DNA of 7,691 nucleotides, taken from positions 1 through 7,691 of the forward strand of contig JASHVQ010000036.1 in NCBI GenBank assembly GCA_030044485.1. Reading direction: 5' to 3'. Within the stretch, counting starts at the first letter, position 1, and each line of letters starts with the position of its first letter. The notes below the pieces were generated by a model. It was not told the DNA's origin. It did not search any database and worked only from the letters and a program-made list of their open reading frames with translations. Origin of the DNA: Methylovirgula sp. (lineage in GTDB: Bacteria; Pseudomonadota; Alphaproteobacteria; Rhizobiales; Beijerinckiaceae). The translations under genes and the position numbers were made by a program. This document shows positions 1 through 5,857 of this stretch, in pieces.

Positions 1-86
1 CGTCCCTCGCTTGCGCGGTCATCGTGAAAACGGTCGATGCCAGGACGCGCGCCAAGACCGCGATCAACGAACTTTTGAGGGATTGA
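1..86 (+). CDS. dapD: 2,3,4,5-tetrahydropyridine-2,6-dicarboxylate N-succinyltransferase, C-terminal fragment
   Basis: Only the last 27 codons are in the window, read in the frame starting at base 3 and ending at the TGA at 84-86. The visible residues include CAVIVKTVD followed by KTAINELLRD at the very end, which I recognise as the usual C-terminus of alphaproteobacterial DapD (the part after the left-handed beta-helix). DapD transfers a succinyl group from succinyl-CoA to tetrahydrodipicolinate in the cytoplasmic succinylase branch of diaminopimelate and lysine synthesis. The identification is helped by context: dapE, the enzyme two steps later, lies 482 bases downstream on the same strand. 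The stop codon overlaps the ATG of the next gene by one base (TGATG), which suggests translational coupling. The catalytic part of the protein is outside the window, so intactness cannot be judged. Confidence 0.82.
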   Translation, partial: SLACAVIVKTVDARTRAKTAINELLRD

Positions 87-568
87 TGGAGGCGGCGCGC
101 TCGCAAACCTATTTTCTGTATCGCTCCGACGCCGGCAGGATCGATGCGCCGACTTGGTGGCGCGGCACGCTTTTGCTGGTCGGCATTTTCGCCGTTCTGA
201 CCGTCATTTGGCACCTCGTCGAGCCTTATGCCGACCATGATCTCAATACGACGCTTCTCTTCTCGATCGCCATTCTCTTCGGCAATGTCTACCGCCTGGT
301 CTATGGATTCGCGCTCATCATGATCCTTATCAGTCATTACAATCTGAGCGCCAAGCGCTGGCGCGACATCGGTCGGCCGGCCTCCTTCGCCGGCATTTTG
401 CCTTTGCTTGCCTGTATCGCCGGCGCCTTGCATTGGCTCGAGCCGCGCGTCGCTCCGGCGCTTCCGCACGCCATTCCCGTCGCGGCCGATCTTGCCTTGG
501 TCATCGTTTTCGTCTGGAACGTCGTCGAGCTGGGCGGCATGTCGTGGCAGCCGCGCAAAGGCGTGTGA
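86..568 (+). CDS. DUF805-like small integral membrane protein
   Basis: This is a 160-residue hydrophobic protein of unknown function. It starts YFLYRSDAGRIDAPTWWRG, which resembles the short amphipathic N-terminus (F-x-GRi-R-x-x-[FW]W) of DUF805 proteins. Hydrophobic segments lie at about residues 28-45, 56-84 (one long or two short helices), 99-117 and 131-150. The loop SAKRWRDIGRPASF at 88-101 matches the basic RLHDxGxS loop of DUF805. The usual glycine/asparagine-rich C-terminal tail of that family is replaced by a short basic end (QPRKGV), so the family call is by resemblance only. I chose the ATG at 86 because GAGGG at 77-81 precedes it and because it makes the TGATG overlap with dapD; a longer frame opening at TTG 11 would run through dapD. 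The position between dapD and dapE makes it a member of that operon, but nothing in the sequence shows a metabolic role. Confidence 0.75.
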   Translation: MEAARSQTYFLYRSDAGRIDAPTWWRGTLLLVGIFAVLTVIWHLVEPYADHDLNTTLLFSIAILFGNVYRLVYGFALIMILISHYNLSAKRWRDIGRPASFAGILPLLACIAGALHWLEPRVAPALPHAIPVAADLALVIVFVWNVVELGGMSWQPRKGV

Positions 569-1729
569 ATGTCGAAAAATTCCTCAGTTGCGCTCGATCT
601 CTGCCGCGCCCTGATCCGCTGCCCGTCGGTGACGCCGGCCGACGCCGGCGCGCTGGCCACTCTCGAGAATTTTCTGAAAGCCGCGGGTTTTGCGACACAT
701 CGCTTGCGTTTCTCGGAAGCGGGAACGCCGGATGTCGATAATCTTTATGCACGCATCGGCGGCGGGGCCCCCTATCTCGTCTTCGCCGGGCACACGGATG
801 TCGTACCGCCCGGCGACCGCGCCCTTTGGCGCTTCGATCCTTTCGCGGCCGAGATCGCCGACGCCAAAGTTTTCGGGCGCGGGGCGAGCGACATGAAGGG
901 CGCGGTCGCAGCTTTTGCGGCCGCAGCGGCGAGCTACGTCGCCGACCGGAGGAATTTCCGCGGCTCGATCGGCTTTCTCATCACCGGCGACGAGGAAGGC
1001 CCGGCGGTCAATGGAACGGCGAAACTTCTCGCTTGGGCAAAGTCGCGCGGCGAGCGTTTCGATCATTGCCTCCTGGGCGAGCCGACCTGCAGCGAAAAAT
1101 TGGGCGACGCGATCAAGATCGGGCGGCGCGGCTCGCTGACCGCAGAGCTCGTCGTGCATGGACGGCAAGGCCATGTCGCCTATCCCGAACGCGCCTGCAA
1201 TCCGATCCCGGCTCTGCTGCGCCTGCTAGACGCGCTGATCGCCGCACCGCTCGACGCGGGCACCGCGCATTTCCCGCCATCCAATCTCGAAATCGTGACC
1301 GTTGACGTCGGCAATCCCGCGGCCAACGTCATACCGGCGACCGCCAAAGCGTGTTTCAATGTGCGTTTCAACGATCTTTGGACGCCGAAGACGCTGCGGG
1401 CGGAAATCGCGCAACGATGCGCCGCCGCGGCGCGCGGCGCGCGCTACGATCTTGTCTTTGAGCGCTGCAACGCCGAAGCTTTCGTGACCGAGCCGGATCG
1501 ATTTACCGAGCTCGTGGGGCAAGCGGCTGCGGCGCGCACCGGGCTCAAGCCGAAGTTCTCGACGTCGGGCGGTACATCGGATGCGCGCTTTATCCGCGCC
1601 TATTGCCCGGTCGTCGAGTTTGGCCCCATCGGCGCGAGCGTGCATATGGCGGACGAACATATCGCCCTCGCCGATCTCGAGGCGCTGACGGAGATCTACC
1701 GGGATATTTTGGAGAGGTATTTCGGATAG
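569..1729 (+). CDS. dapE: succinyl-diaminopimelate desuccinylase
   Basis: DapE hydrolyses N-succinyl-LL-2,6-diaminopimelate to LL-diaminopimelate and succinate in the cytoplasm, feeding lysine and peptidoglycan cross-link synthesis. It is an M20-family di-zinc hydrolase. The 386 residues match the usual length (about 375-390). The metal site is complete: H75 and D77 in GHTDVVPPGD, D108 in GRGASDMKG, the catalytic E142 and the ligand E143 in TGDEEG, E171 in LGEPT, and H359 in GASVHMADEH. The lid/dimerisation domain is inserted at about 185-300 and contains GRQGHVAYPE, with H202 as the likely oxyanion histidine from the partner subunit. The region STSGGTSDARF (331-341) is the substrate carboxylate-binding stretch of the family. 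The ATG directly follows the upstream TGA with no gap, and AAAGG at 557-561 serves as ribosome binding site. The gene is in one transcription unit with dapD and ends convergently to lptB. Confidence 0.97.
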   Translation: MSKNSSVALDLCRALIRCPSVTPADAGALATLENFLKAAGFATHRLRFSEAGTPDVDNLYARIGGGAPYLVFAGHTDVVPPGDRALWRFDPFAAEIADAKVFGRGASDMKGAVAAFAAAAASYVADRRNFRGSIGFLITGDEEGPAVNGTAKLLAWAKSRGERFDHCLLGEPTCSEKLGDAIKIGRRGSLTAELVVHGRQGHVAYPERACNPIPALLRLLDALIAAPLDAGTAHFPPSNLEIVTVDVGNPAANVIPATAKACFNVRFNDLWTPKTLRAEIAQRCAAAARGARYDLVFERCNAEAFVTEPDRFTELVGQAAAARTGLKPKFSTSGGTSDARFIRAYCPVVEFGPIGASVHMADEHIALADLEALTEIYRDILERYFG

Positions 1730-1781
1730 CAGACGGCGGATGACGGACGACGGATGATCCCCTGTCTTCTGTCCTCTGCTA
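1727..1781. repeat. inverted repeat with heptamer microrepeats between convergent dapE and lptB; possible bidirectional terminator
   Basis: The arms TAGCAGA (1727-1733) and TCTGCTA (1775-1781) are perfect complements, and each begins with the TAG stop of the gene it closes (dapE on plus, lptB on minus). Between them lies a purine-rich array with a seven-base period (GACGGCG, GATGACG, GACGACG, GATGA at 1732-1757) and then a pyrimidine array with the same period (CTGTCTT, CTGTCCT, CTG at 1762-1778). In the plus-strand RNA, GACGGA units can pair with UCUGUC units through one G-U wobble, extending the stem. There is no U tract, so a classical intrinsic terminator is not shown. Location and symmetry make a role in 3'-end formation for both transcripts a fair inference. 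Confidence 0.5.
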
Positions 1782-2627
1782 CAGCCTAAAGCTTTCGCCG
1801 AGATAAAGCCGGCGCACGTCGGGGTCGGCGACGATCTTCTGCGGCGTGCCCTCCGTCAGGACATGGCCGGAGTGAATGATGTAGGCGCGGTCGATGAGGC
1901 CGAGAGTCTCGCGCACGTTGTGATCGGTGATGAGCACGCCAATTCCGCGACGTTTCAGATGCTGCACGAGGATGCGGATTTCGCCGATGGCGATCGGATC
2001 GATGCCGGCAAAGGGTTCGTCGAGGAGCATGAAGGACGGATGGCCGGCCAGGGCGCGGGCAATCTCGCAGCGGCGGCGCTCGCCGCCGGATAAGGCTATC
2101 GCCGGCAGCTTGCGCACCCGCGCAACGTCGAATTCCTCGAGCAGCGATTCGAGTTCCTCGCGCCGCTTCTTCCGGTCCGGCTGGGTGATCTCGAGCACGG
2201 CGCGAATATTGTCTTCTACGCTGAGGCCCCGAAAGATCGAGGGCTCTTGGGGCAGATAGCCAATGCCGAGGCGCGCGCGCCGGTACATGGGCAGGCCGGT
2301 GACGTCATAGTCGTCGAGCAGAATGAGCCCCGCATCCGGCTTGATGAGTCCGGTGATCAAGTAAAACAGGGTCGTCTTGCCTGCACCGTTCGGACCGAGC
2401 AGGCCGATAGCCTCACCGCGCCGCACCCTGAGACTGACGTCTTGGATGATGCGGCGCCCCTTGAAGCTTTTGTTGAGCGATTCGGCGATGAGCGATCCCT
2501 CGGCCGCGTCGAGCGCTTTGGGCTTCTGCGTCGCCGTCGGCTGAGGAAACTCGCCAGCCGGCGAAGCGTCGCGCAAATTTCTCGGTTTGGCGCGTCCCAC
2601 AACACCGCGTTCTATGTTCAAGCTCAT
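1779..2627 (-). CDS. lptB: LPS export system ATP-binding protein LptB
   Basis: LptB is the cytoplasmic ATPase of the LptB2FG transporter, which extracts lipopolysaccharide from the inner membrane and drives it along the LptC-LptA bridge. The 282-residue protein has all ABC motifs: Walker A GPNGAGKTT at 78-86, Q-loop Q127 in GYLPQEPSIFRGLSV (a stretch very typical of LptB), signature LSGGERRR at 179-186, Walker B FMLLDEP with catalytic E204, D-loop GID at 208-210, and the switch histidine H236 in TDHN. The C-terminus YLGESFRL also matches the family. The first 43 or so residues are a basic, proline-containing extension beyond the roughly 240-residue core, as seen in many rhizobial LptB. The ATG overlaps the lptA stop by four bases (ATGA) and has GGAGG at 2632-2636 three bases upstream, a short spacing. 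The permeases LptF and LptG are not in the window. Confidence 0.96.
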   Translation of the reverse strand: MSLNIERGVVGRAKPRNLRDASPAGEFPQPTATQKPKALDAAEGSLIAESLNKSFKGRRIIQDVSLRVRRGEAIGLLGPNGAGKTTLFYLITGLIKPDAGLILLDDYDVTGLPMYRRARLGIGYLPQEPSIFRGLSVEDNIRAVLEITQPDRKKRREELESLLEEFDVARVRKLPAIALSGGERRRCEIARALAGHPSFMLLDEPFAGIDPIAIGEIRILVQHLKRRGIGVLITDHNVRETLGLIDRAYIIHSGHVLTEGTPQKIVADPDVRRLYLGESFRL

Positions 2628-3205
2628 TGGCCTCCGGCGTCCGGCTGACCGGTCCCCCGACTCGAATTTTGCGCGCTCCCGCTCGCCGGCTCGTTGTTGG
2701 GAACAAACATGCTCCGAACGTGACCGGTGACGACCGCCTGATGCGTATTTAGATCATAAACGATGTGGTCGCCCTTCGTCACATTGGGGCCTTGGGTCAA
2801 ACTGACGTTACCGTTGATATAGACCTTGTTCTCCGCCTTTTCATAGATCCCGGAATCGCCGGTTGCGATCTGATCCTTGGAAATCAGCGTCACCGGACCG
2901 GCGGCCTCCATGCGGCGCATCCGACTAGCGGACGCCGGCGGCCCGGGCGCCGCGCCGGGCTGTTTCGGATCAAGGAATATGACCAGCAACGGCGTCTTCA
3001 GTATCGTGTCGCCGCGCACCGCGACCACATCGCCGGTATAGATGAGCTTCTGCTCCTTGTCGTAATAGTCGAGCTTGTCGGCCGTGACGTTAATGTGATC
3101 CTTGCTCTGCGCGGTCTTCGCGCTCGCAGATGCGGTCAGAACAATTGCGCAAGCGGCGCAGAAGACGAGGCGTGCGGAGAGGCGCGAACGGCCAAAACGA
3201 TTCAC
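2624..3205 (-). CDS. lptA: LPS export periplasmic protein LptA (OstA-like)
   Basis: LptA forms the periplasmic beta-jellyroll bridge that carries LPS from LptC to LptD. This 193-residue protein has a Sec signal peptide (basic start, hydrophobic core at about 11-24, likely cleavage after ASASA near residue 29). The OstA-type domain spans about 37-170, with INVTADKLDYYDKEQKLIYTG at its beginning, TLISKDQIATGDSGIYEKAE in the middle, and VYINGNVSLTQGPNVTKGD near the end. The terminal GHVRSMFVPN is the usual closing strand and motif. An Ala/Pro/Gly loop at 83-95 and a hydrophilic tail at 171-193 are low-complexity extras. The start is GTG at 3205-3203; it overlaps the lptC stop by four bases (GTGA) and is preceded by GGGAG seven bases upstream. 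The overlaps on both sides point to coupled translation of lptC, lptA and lptB. Confidence 0.93.
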   Translation of the reverse strand: MNRFGRSRLSARLVFCAACAIVLTASASAKTAQSKDHINVTADKLDYYDKEQKLIYTGDVVAVRGDTILKTPLLVIFLDPKQPGAAPGPPASASRMRRMEAAGPVTLISKDQIATGDSGIYEKAENKVYINGNVSLTQGPNVTKGDHIVYDLNTHQAVVTGHVRSMFVPNNEPASGSAQNSSRGTGQPDAGGQ

Positions 3206-3912
3206 TGCGCCGCTCCCGATGAGCTCGCGCCCGAACTAGCTCCGCCCACAACGATCGTCGAATTGACTTGGCCCTCGAAGAGGATCTTGTGGCCGCTGTC
3301 GCTGATGTCCATCCGGTCGGCGGAAATCGTGCTGCCGTCATCCATGAGGACGGTAACCGGCTCCTCGGTCACCAAGGCGCTCGAGTCGAGGTCGAGGGTG
3401 GCGCTTCTGAGCCGCATGTCGTAACCGCTCATGTCGTTTTTGATGCGCACGTTGGTGCGCAACCAGACAACGTTCTGACTGCTGTCGTAGACGCCGGACT
3501 GGGCCGTGATCTTGGCGGTTGTGGCGTCGTCCAGCCCGATTTTCGCATCGACGCCGACCAGATTGACAATATGCGGATTGAGGATGTCCTGCGTTCCCGA
3601 AACTCCTTCGAGTTCGAAGGGCTCGCCATCGTCGCGATAGCCTTTGGTCTTGGGGCTTTGCAAGGTCACAACGGATCCTTGAACGCCGACCTCGTTCAGA
3701 CTGAGGTCGCGTGAGGGGTGTCTGAACGGATCGAAGAAAATGATGACGCCGAGCGCCGATACGGCGAATGCGCAGCCGAAAATGATCAGATGCCGCAGAT
3801 AGCGCACGAAGATCGAATGAATCCTGGCAATGCGCACTGCGTGCCGCGACCTGCCGATCGGCAAATCCAGCCGCCGTCTCGCGAATTCGGGAGCTCGTGT
3901 CAGGTCGGCCAT
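3202..3912 (-). CDS. lptC: LPS export inner-membrane anchor LptC
   Basis: LptC is the bitopic inner-membrane partner of LptB2FG that receives LPS and hands it to LptA. The 236 residues show a basic cytoplasmic N-terminus (about 1-39, rich in Arg), one transmembrane helix at about 40-60, and a periplasmic beta-jellyroll at about 70-222. Recognisable family segments are LQSPKTKGYRDDGEPFELEG (85-103 region), ITAQSGVYDSSQNVVWLRTN (135-154), LVTEEPVTV (180-188) and ILFEGQVN (210-217). The last 14 residues are only Gly, Ala, Ser and Gln and are probably disordered. The ATG at 3912 is the only ATG giving an N-terminus before the helix. No good Shine-Dalgarno lies at normal distance; AGAGG at 3926-3930 is 13 bases or more away, so a start slightly downstream (a GTG at codon 26) cannot be excluded. 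It follows nrnC after 112 bases and overlaps lptA. Confidence 0.9.
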   Translation of the reverse strand: MADLTRAPEFARRRLDLPIGRSRHAVRIARIHSIFVRYLRHLIIFGCAFAVSALGVIIFFDPFRHPSRDLSLNEVGVQGSVVTLQSPKTKGYRDDGEPFELEGVSGTQDILNPHIVNLVGVDAKIGLDDATTAKITAQSGVYDSSQNVVWLRTNVRIKNDMSGYDMRLRSATLDLDSSALVTEEPVTVLMDDGSTISADRMDISDSGHKILFEGQVNSTIVVGGASSGASSSGAAQ

Positions 3913-3932
3913 GGGGTCTGCGTCTGCCTCTA

Positions 3933-3938
3933 ATTATA
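3933..3938 (-). promoter_or_regulatory. possible -10 box upstream of lptC
   Basis: The minus strand reads TATAAT here, inside an AT-rich patch that stands out from the GC-rich surroundings and lies in the 112-base gap between nrnC and lptC. Transcription starting 6-7 bases downstream would give a leader of about 14 bases before the lptC ATG. At 17-18 bases upstream I find no sequence close to TTGACA (the hexamer is ACGAGG), so a sigma-70-type promoter is only partly supported. A second weaker AT patch (TATAAG on minus, 4011-4016) sits near the nrnC stop. Read-through from nrnC is equally possible. Confidence 0.28.
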
Positions 3939-4024
3939 TCCTAGCGCATTCCGGGCCTCGTCCGGCAGCAATTTCGCTGTCCGACACTCGCTACCAAGCA
4001 TCTGTAATAGCTTATAATTCCGCA

Positions 4025-4639
4025 TCATTCGTGCGAAAAAATGTCGGAATCCGCCCATCCCTGGAGGTCGAGTTTGGCGCGCGTCGGCAGGAAATCGAAA
4101 CATTGCGCGGCAAGCTCGGCGCGTCCCTCGCGCGCCAGCATGGCATCGAGCCTGGCGCGCAAGGCATGCAGGTGCAGCACGTCGGCCCCGGCGTAGGCCA
4201 GTTGCGCCTCGGAGAGACTGGCCGCGCCCCAGTCCGAGGATTGCTGCTGTTTCGAAAGATCTATGCCGAGGAGTTCGCGCACCAAGTCCTTGAGACCGTG
4301 ACGATCCGTGTAGGTCCGCGTCAATTTCGAGGCGATCTTGGTGCAATAGAGCGGCGCCGCCATGATCCCGAAGGTCTTGTACAGGATGGCGATGTCGAAA
4401 CGCGCATAGTGGAATAGCTTGACGACGCTGCGATCGCCAAGAAGCTTTTCGATGTTAGGCGCGTGTTTCTGTCCGGCGGCGATCTGTACGATATCGGCGC
4501 TGCCATCGCCGCGCGACACCTGCACCACGCAGAGCCGGTCGCGATTGAGAACGAGACCGAGCGTCTCGGTGTCGATTGCGACGCTATCGCCGGATTGGAA
4601 ATTGTCCGGCAGATCGCCTTTGTGAAAATTGATCGTCAT
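4025..4639 (-). CDS. nrnC: NrnC-type DEDDy 3'-5' exoribonuclease (often annotated ribonuclease D)
   Basis: The 204-residue protein is a single exonuclease domain without the HRDC domains of true RNase D (about 375 residues in E. coli). The DEDDy active site is complete: D23 and E25 in AIDTETLGL, D82 in FHYARFD, and Y149 with D153 in LAYAGADVLHL. Length and segments such as HRDRLCVV-like NRDRLCVVQ (32-40), TKIASKLTRTYTDRHGLK (100-117) and SKQQQSSDW (129-137) match NrnC of Bartonella and Brucella. That family degrades dinucleotides, including pGpG from c-di-GMP breakdown, and takes the place of Orn, which alphaproteobacteria usually lack. The start at 4639 has no clear Shine-Dalgarno. It lies 87 bases after the Inh/AprI gene and 112 bases before lptC on the same strand; the neighbourhood with lptC is common in Rhizobiales, and no functional link to LPS export is implied by the sequence. 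Confidence 0.9.
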   Translation of the reverse strand: MTINFHKGDLPDNFQSGDSVAIDTETLGLVLNRDRLCVVQVSRGDGSADIVQIAAGQKHAPNIEKLLGDRSVVKLFHYARFDIAILYKTFGIMAAPLYCTKIASKLTRTYTDRHGLKDLVRELLGIDLSKQQQSSDWGAASLSEAQLAYAGADVLHLHALRARLDAMLAREGRAELAAQCFDFLPTRAKLDLQGWADSDIFSHE

Positions 4640-4726
4640 CCGCGAGCTCGGATCGCTTCGGCCCCGGCGGTAGCACCGGGCGCAAGGCTTAGCAAGTTTG
4701 GCATGTCGCAGCCGCCTCGTCGGGCT

Positions 4727-5596
4727 TTACTGCTTCTTCAGATAAAGCGGCTTGCCTTCGCTCGGATCCTTTTGCCACGTGGAATTCGGCAGAAGATCGA
4801 AACGGGTCGTAAAGCCGCGGCGCGCCGTCAGGACGAGCCGGCCGGCGGCAAGCCGCCAGCCGACCGGATCGAAAATCATGATGCCCTGATCGCGGCAATC
4901 GGGGGCCAAATGAGCCTTGTTGCCGCCTTGCGCCTTCGCCTGAGCGTCGAGGATCAGGAGGCAGCTCGCGTCCTTGCCCGGCAGGCGCTGCAGGGAGTAG
5001 CGTCCGGCGGCGTCGCCGGGCTCCAAGGCCAGGGCGGCGGCGGAAGGGGGCGGCGCGGACTTGGCGACTTTTGCCGGGGCATGTTTTTCGGCCGGATTCG
5101 AAGATGGACCTGAGGCGGCAGGCTGAGGCGGAGTGGCCTGCACGACGGCGAAACCCGGAGCTTCGCGCGTGTTCTCGACCTCAAACCCGTCGGCACCCTT
5201 GCCGGAATCGACGGGCACGAGATCGTAGATCTCGCCCTGCGGACCATTGGCGCTAAGCTCATCTTGCGATTTTGCGACAAAATCGAGAACCGCTTTGCCG
5301 GACGCATCGGCCAGCTCGATGTCACCCGCTTTCGCCAGCGTCCAGGCGCCGACATTGGCGAGAATGGGCAGGGACCGGCGGCAGAGGGCCGGCATGTCGA
5401 CGCGCCCGCCATTCGCCGCGCCTTGCTCCAAGCTCATGCGGCACGTCCGGTCGGTCGTCCCCAGCGACATGTCCCATTGACCGGCTGCCGCTCCGGGGGC
5501 GGAGAGGCTCAGCGCGGAGGCGCGACAAGATAGGCAAGGAAAGAGCAGGATCGCGAGCCCGCAGGCAAGCGAGGCCGCGGCGCGGCTGTCATGCAT
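4727..5596 (-). CDS. secreted protein with two Inh/AprI-type (protease inhibitor-like) domains
   Basis: The 289-residue protein has an N-terminal signal (hydrophobic core about 8-23; cleavage perhaps after CRASA at 28). Two related domains follow. Domain 1 (about 36-128) has AAGQWDMSL, a Cys pair C52/C72, and VGAWTLAKAGDIELADASGK followed by LDFVA. Domain 2 (about 194-287) has AAGRYSLQRL, a Cys pair C212/C234, and VGWRLAAGRLVLTA followed by RFDLLP. Both fit the small beta-barrel Inh/AprI fold, which in Pseudomonas and Serratia inhibits serralysin-type metalloproteases and which occurs in Brucella Omp19. A Pro/Ala/Lys-rich linker at about 153-190 joins them. The Cys residues at 21 and 24 do not form a good lipobox, so lipidation is doubtful. 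AAGGGAGAG lies about nine bases before the ATG. No serralysin-type protease is in the window, so the inhibitory role is not shown; the domain may be structural. It is the first gene of the minus-strand run leading to nrnC and lpt. Confidence 0.72.
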   Translation of the reverse strand: MHDSRAAASLACGLAILLFPCLSCRASALSLSAPGAAAGQWDMSLGTTDRTCRMSLEQGAANGGRVDMPALCRRSLPILANVGAWTLAKAGDIELADASGKAVLDFVAKSQDELSANGPQGEIYDLVPVDSGKGADGFEVENTREAPGFAVVQATPPQPAASGPSSNPAEKHAPAKVAKSAPPPSAAALALEPGDAAGRYSLQRLPGKDASCLLILDAQAKAQGGNKAHLAPDCRDQGIMIFDPVGWRLAAGRLVLTARRGFTTRFDLLPNSTWQKDPSEGKPLYLKKQ

Positions 5597-5644
5597 GCCA
5601 TAACTCTCCCTTGCGGCGACGACGCCTCGCGGGTGGTTCCGAAA

Positions 5645-5650
5645 TTTATA
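5645..5650 (-). promoter_or_regulatory. possible -10 box upstream of the Inh/AprI-domain gene
   Basis: The minus strand reads TATAAA in the sequence CGTATAAATTTCGG, the only AT-rich stretch close to the gene start, about 50 bases upstream of the ATG. The hexamer 17 bases further upstream (GACGGA) is a poor -35. The call rests on base composition and position only. Confidence 0.25.
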
Positions 5651-5687
5651 CGATTCGCGACCTGCCGTCCGTCTCGTCCGACATCAA

Positions 5688-5723
5688 GCGCCGGCGCGGT
5701 TAAATCTCGCTAAACGCCGGCGC
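5688..5723. repeat. 9-bp GC-rich inverted repeat in the divergent intergenic region
   Basis: GCGCCGGCG at 5688-5696 is the exact reverse complement of CGCCGGCGC at 5715-5723, with an 18-base AT-richer loop between them. Because the arms are themselves palindromic, CGCCGGCGCGG also occurs as a direct repeat at 5689-5699 and 5715-5725, a spacing of 26 bases. No T tract follows on either strand and no gene ends here, so it is not a terminator. It could be a cruciform, a leader hairpin for the creatininase-family transcript, or an operator with two sites. The remainder of the 5597-5857 gap shows nothing else recognisable. Confidence 0.5.
5700..5715 (+). promoter_or_regulatory. near-consensus CtrA-type binding site
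   Basis: The sequence TTAA, seven bases (ATCTCGC), then TAAAC differs at one position from the CtrA consensus TTAA-N7-TTAAC known from Caulobacter and shared by other alphaproteobacteria. It lies within the loop of the 9-bp inverted repeat, 104 bases upstream of the Inh/AprI gene start on the minus strand and 143 bases upstream of the creatininase-family start on the plus strand. The match is suggestive because the surroundings are GC-rich, but a single near match is weak evidence. Confidence 0.3.
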
Positions 5724-5857
5724 GGCGGCCGAAACCAGAGCCATCTGCACCCGTCGGCCGGCATGGACGCGACGCGATGATCGGCGCCCGGCGCGCAGGT
5801 CCGCGGCTTGCTGGGCCTCTGCCGAAGCCCTAGGCTGCGCCGCGCCAGGAGACCCGC

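Noticed and set aside
11..85. N-terminal extension of the DUF805-like gene from TTG at 11
   Set aside because: These bases encode the DapD C-terminus in another frame, the extension is hydrophilic and unlike the family, and the ATG at 86 has a GAGGG upstream.
2765..3424. Plus-strand open frame (219 codons) antisense to lptA and lptC
   Set aside because: Both lptA and lptC have clear family motifs and overlapping starts and stops; the antisense product shows no motif or ribosome binding site support.
4663..4680. Possible terminator hairpin CCCGG/CCGGG after the Inh/AprI gene
   Set aside because: The stem is only five base pairs with an eight-base loop and no T tract on either strand; such short GC pairs are frequent by chance in this sequence.
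5573..5596. Lipoprotein signal in the Inh/AprI-domain protein
   Set aside because: The hydrophobic core is followed by Cys residues, but neither LFPC nor CLSC fits the lipobox rule well, so an ordinary signal peptidase I site is preferred. The codons in question are a little downstream of the start, around residues 18-24.
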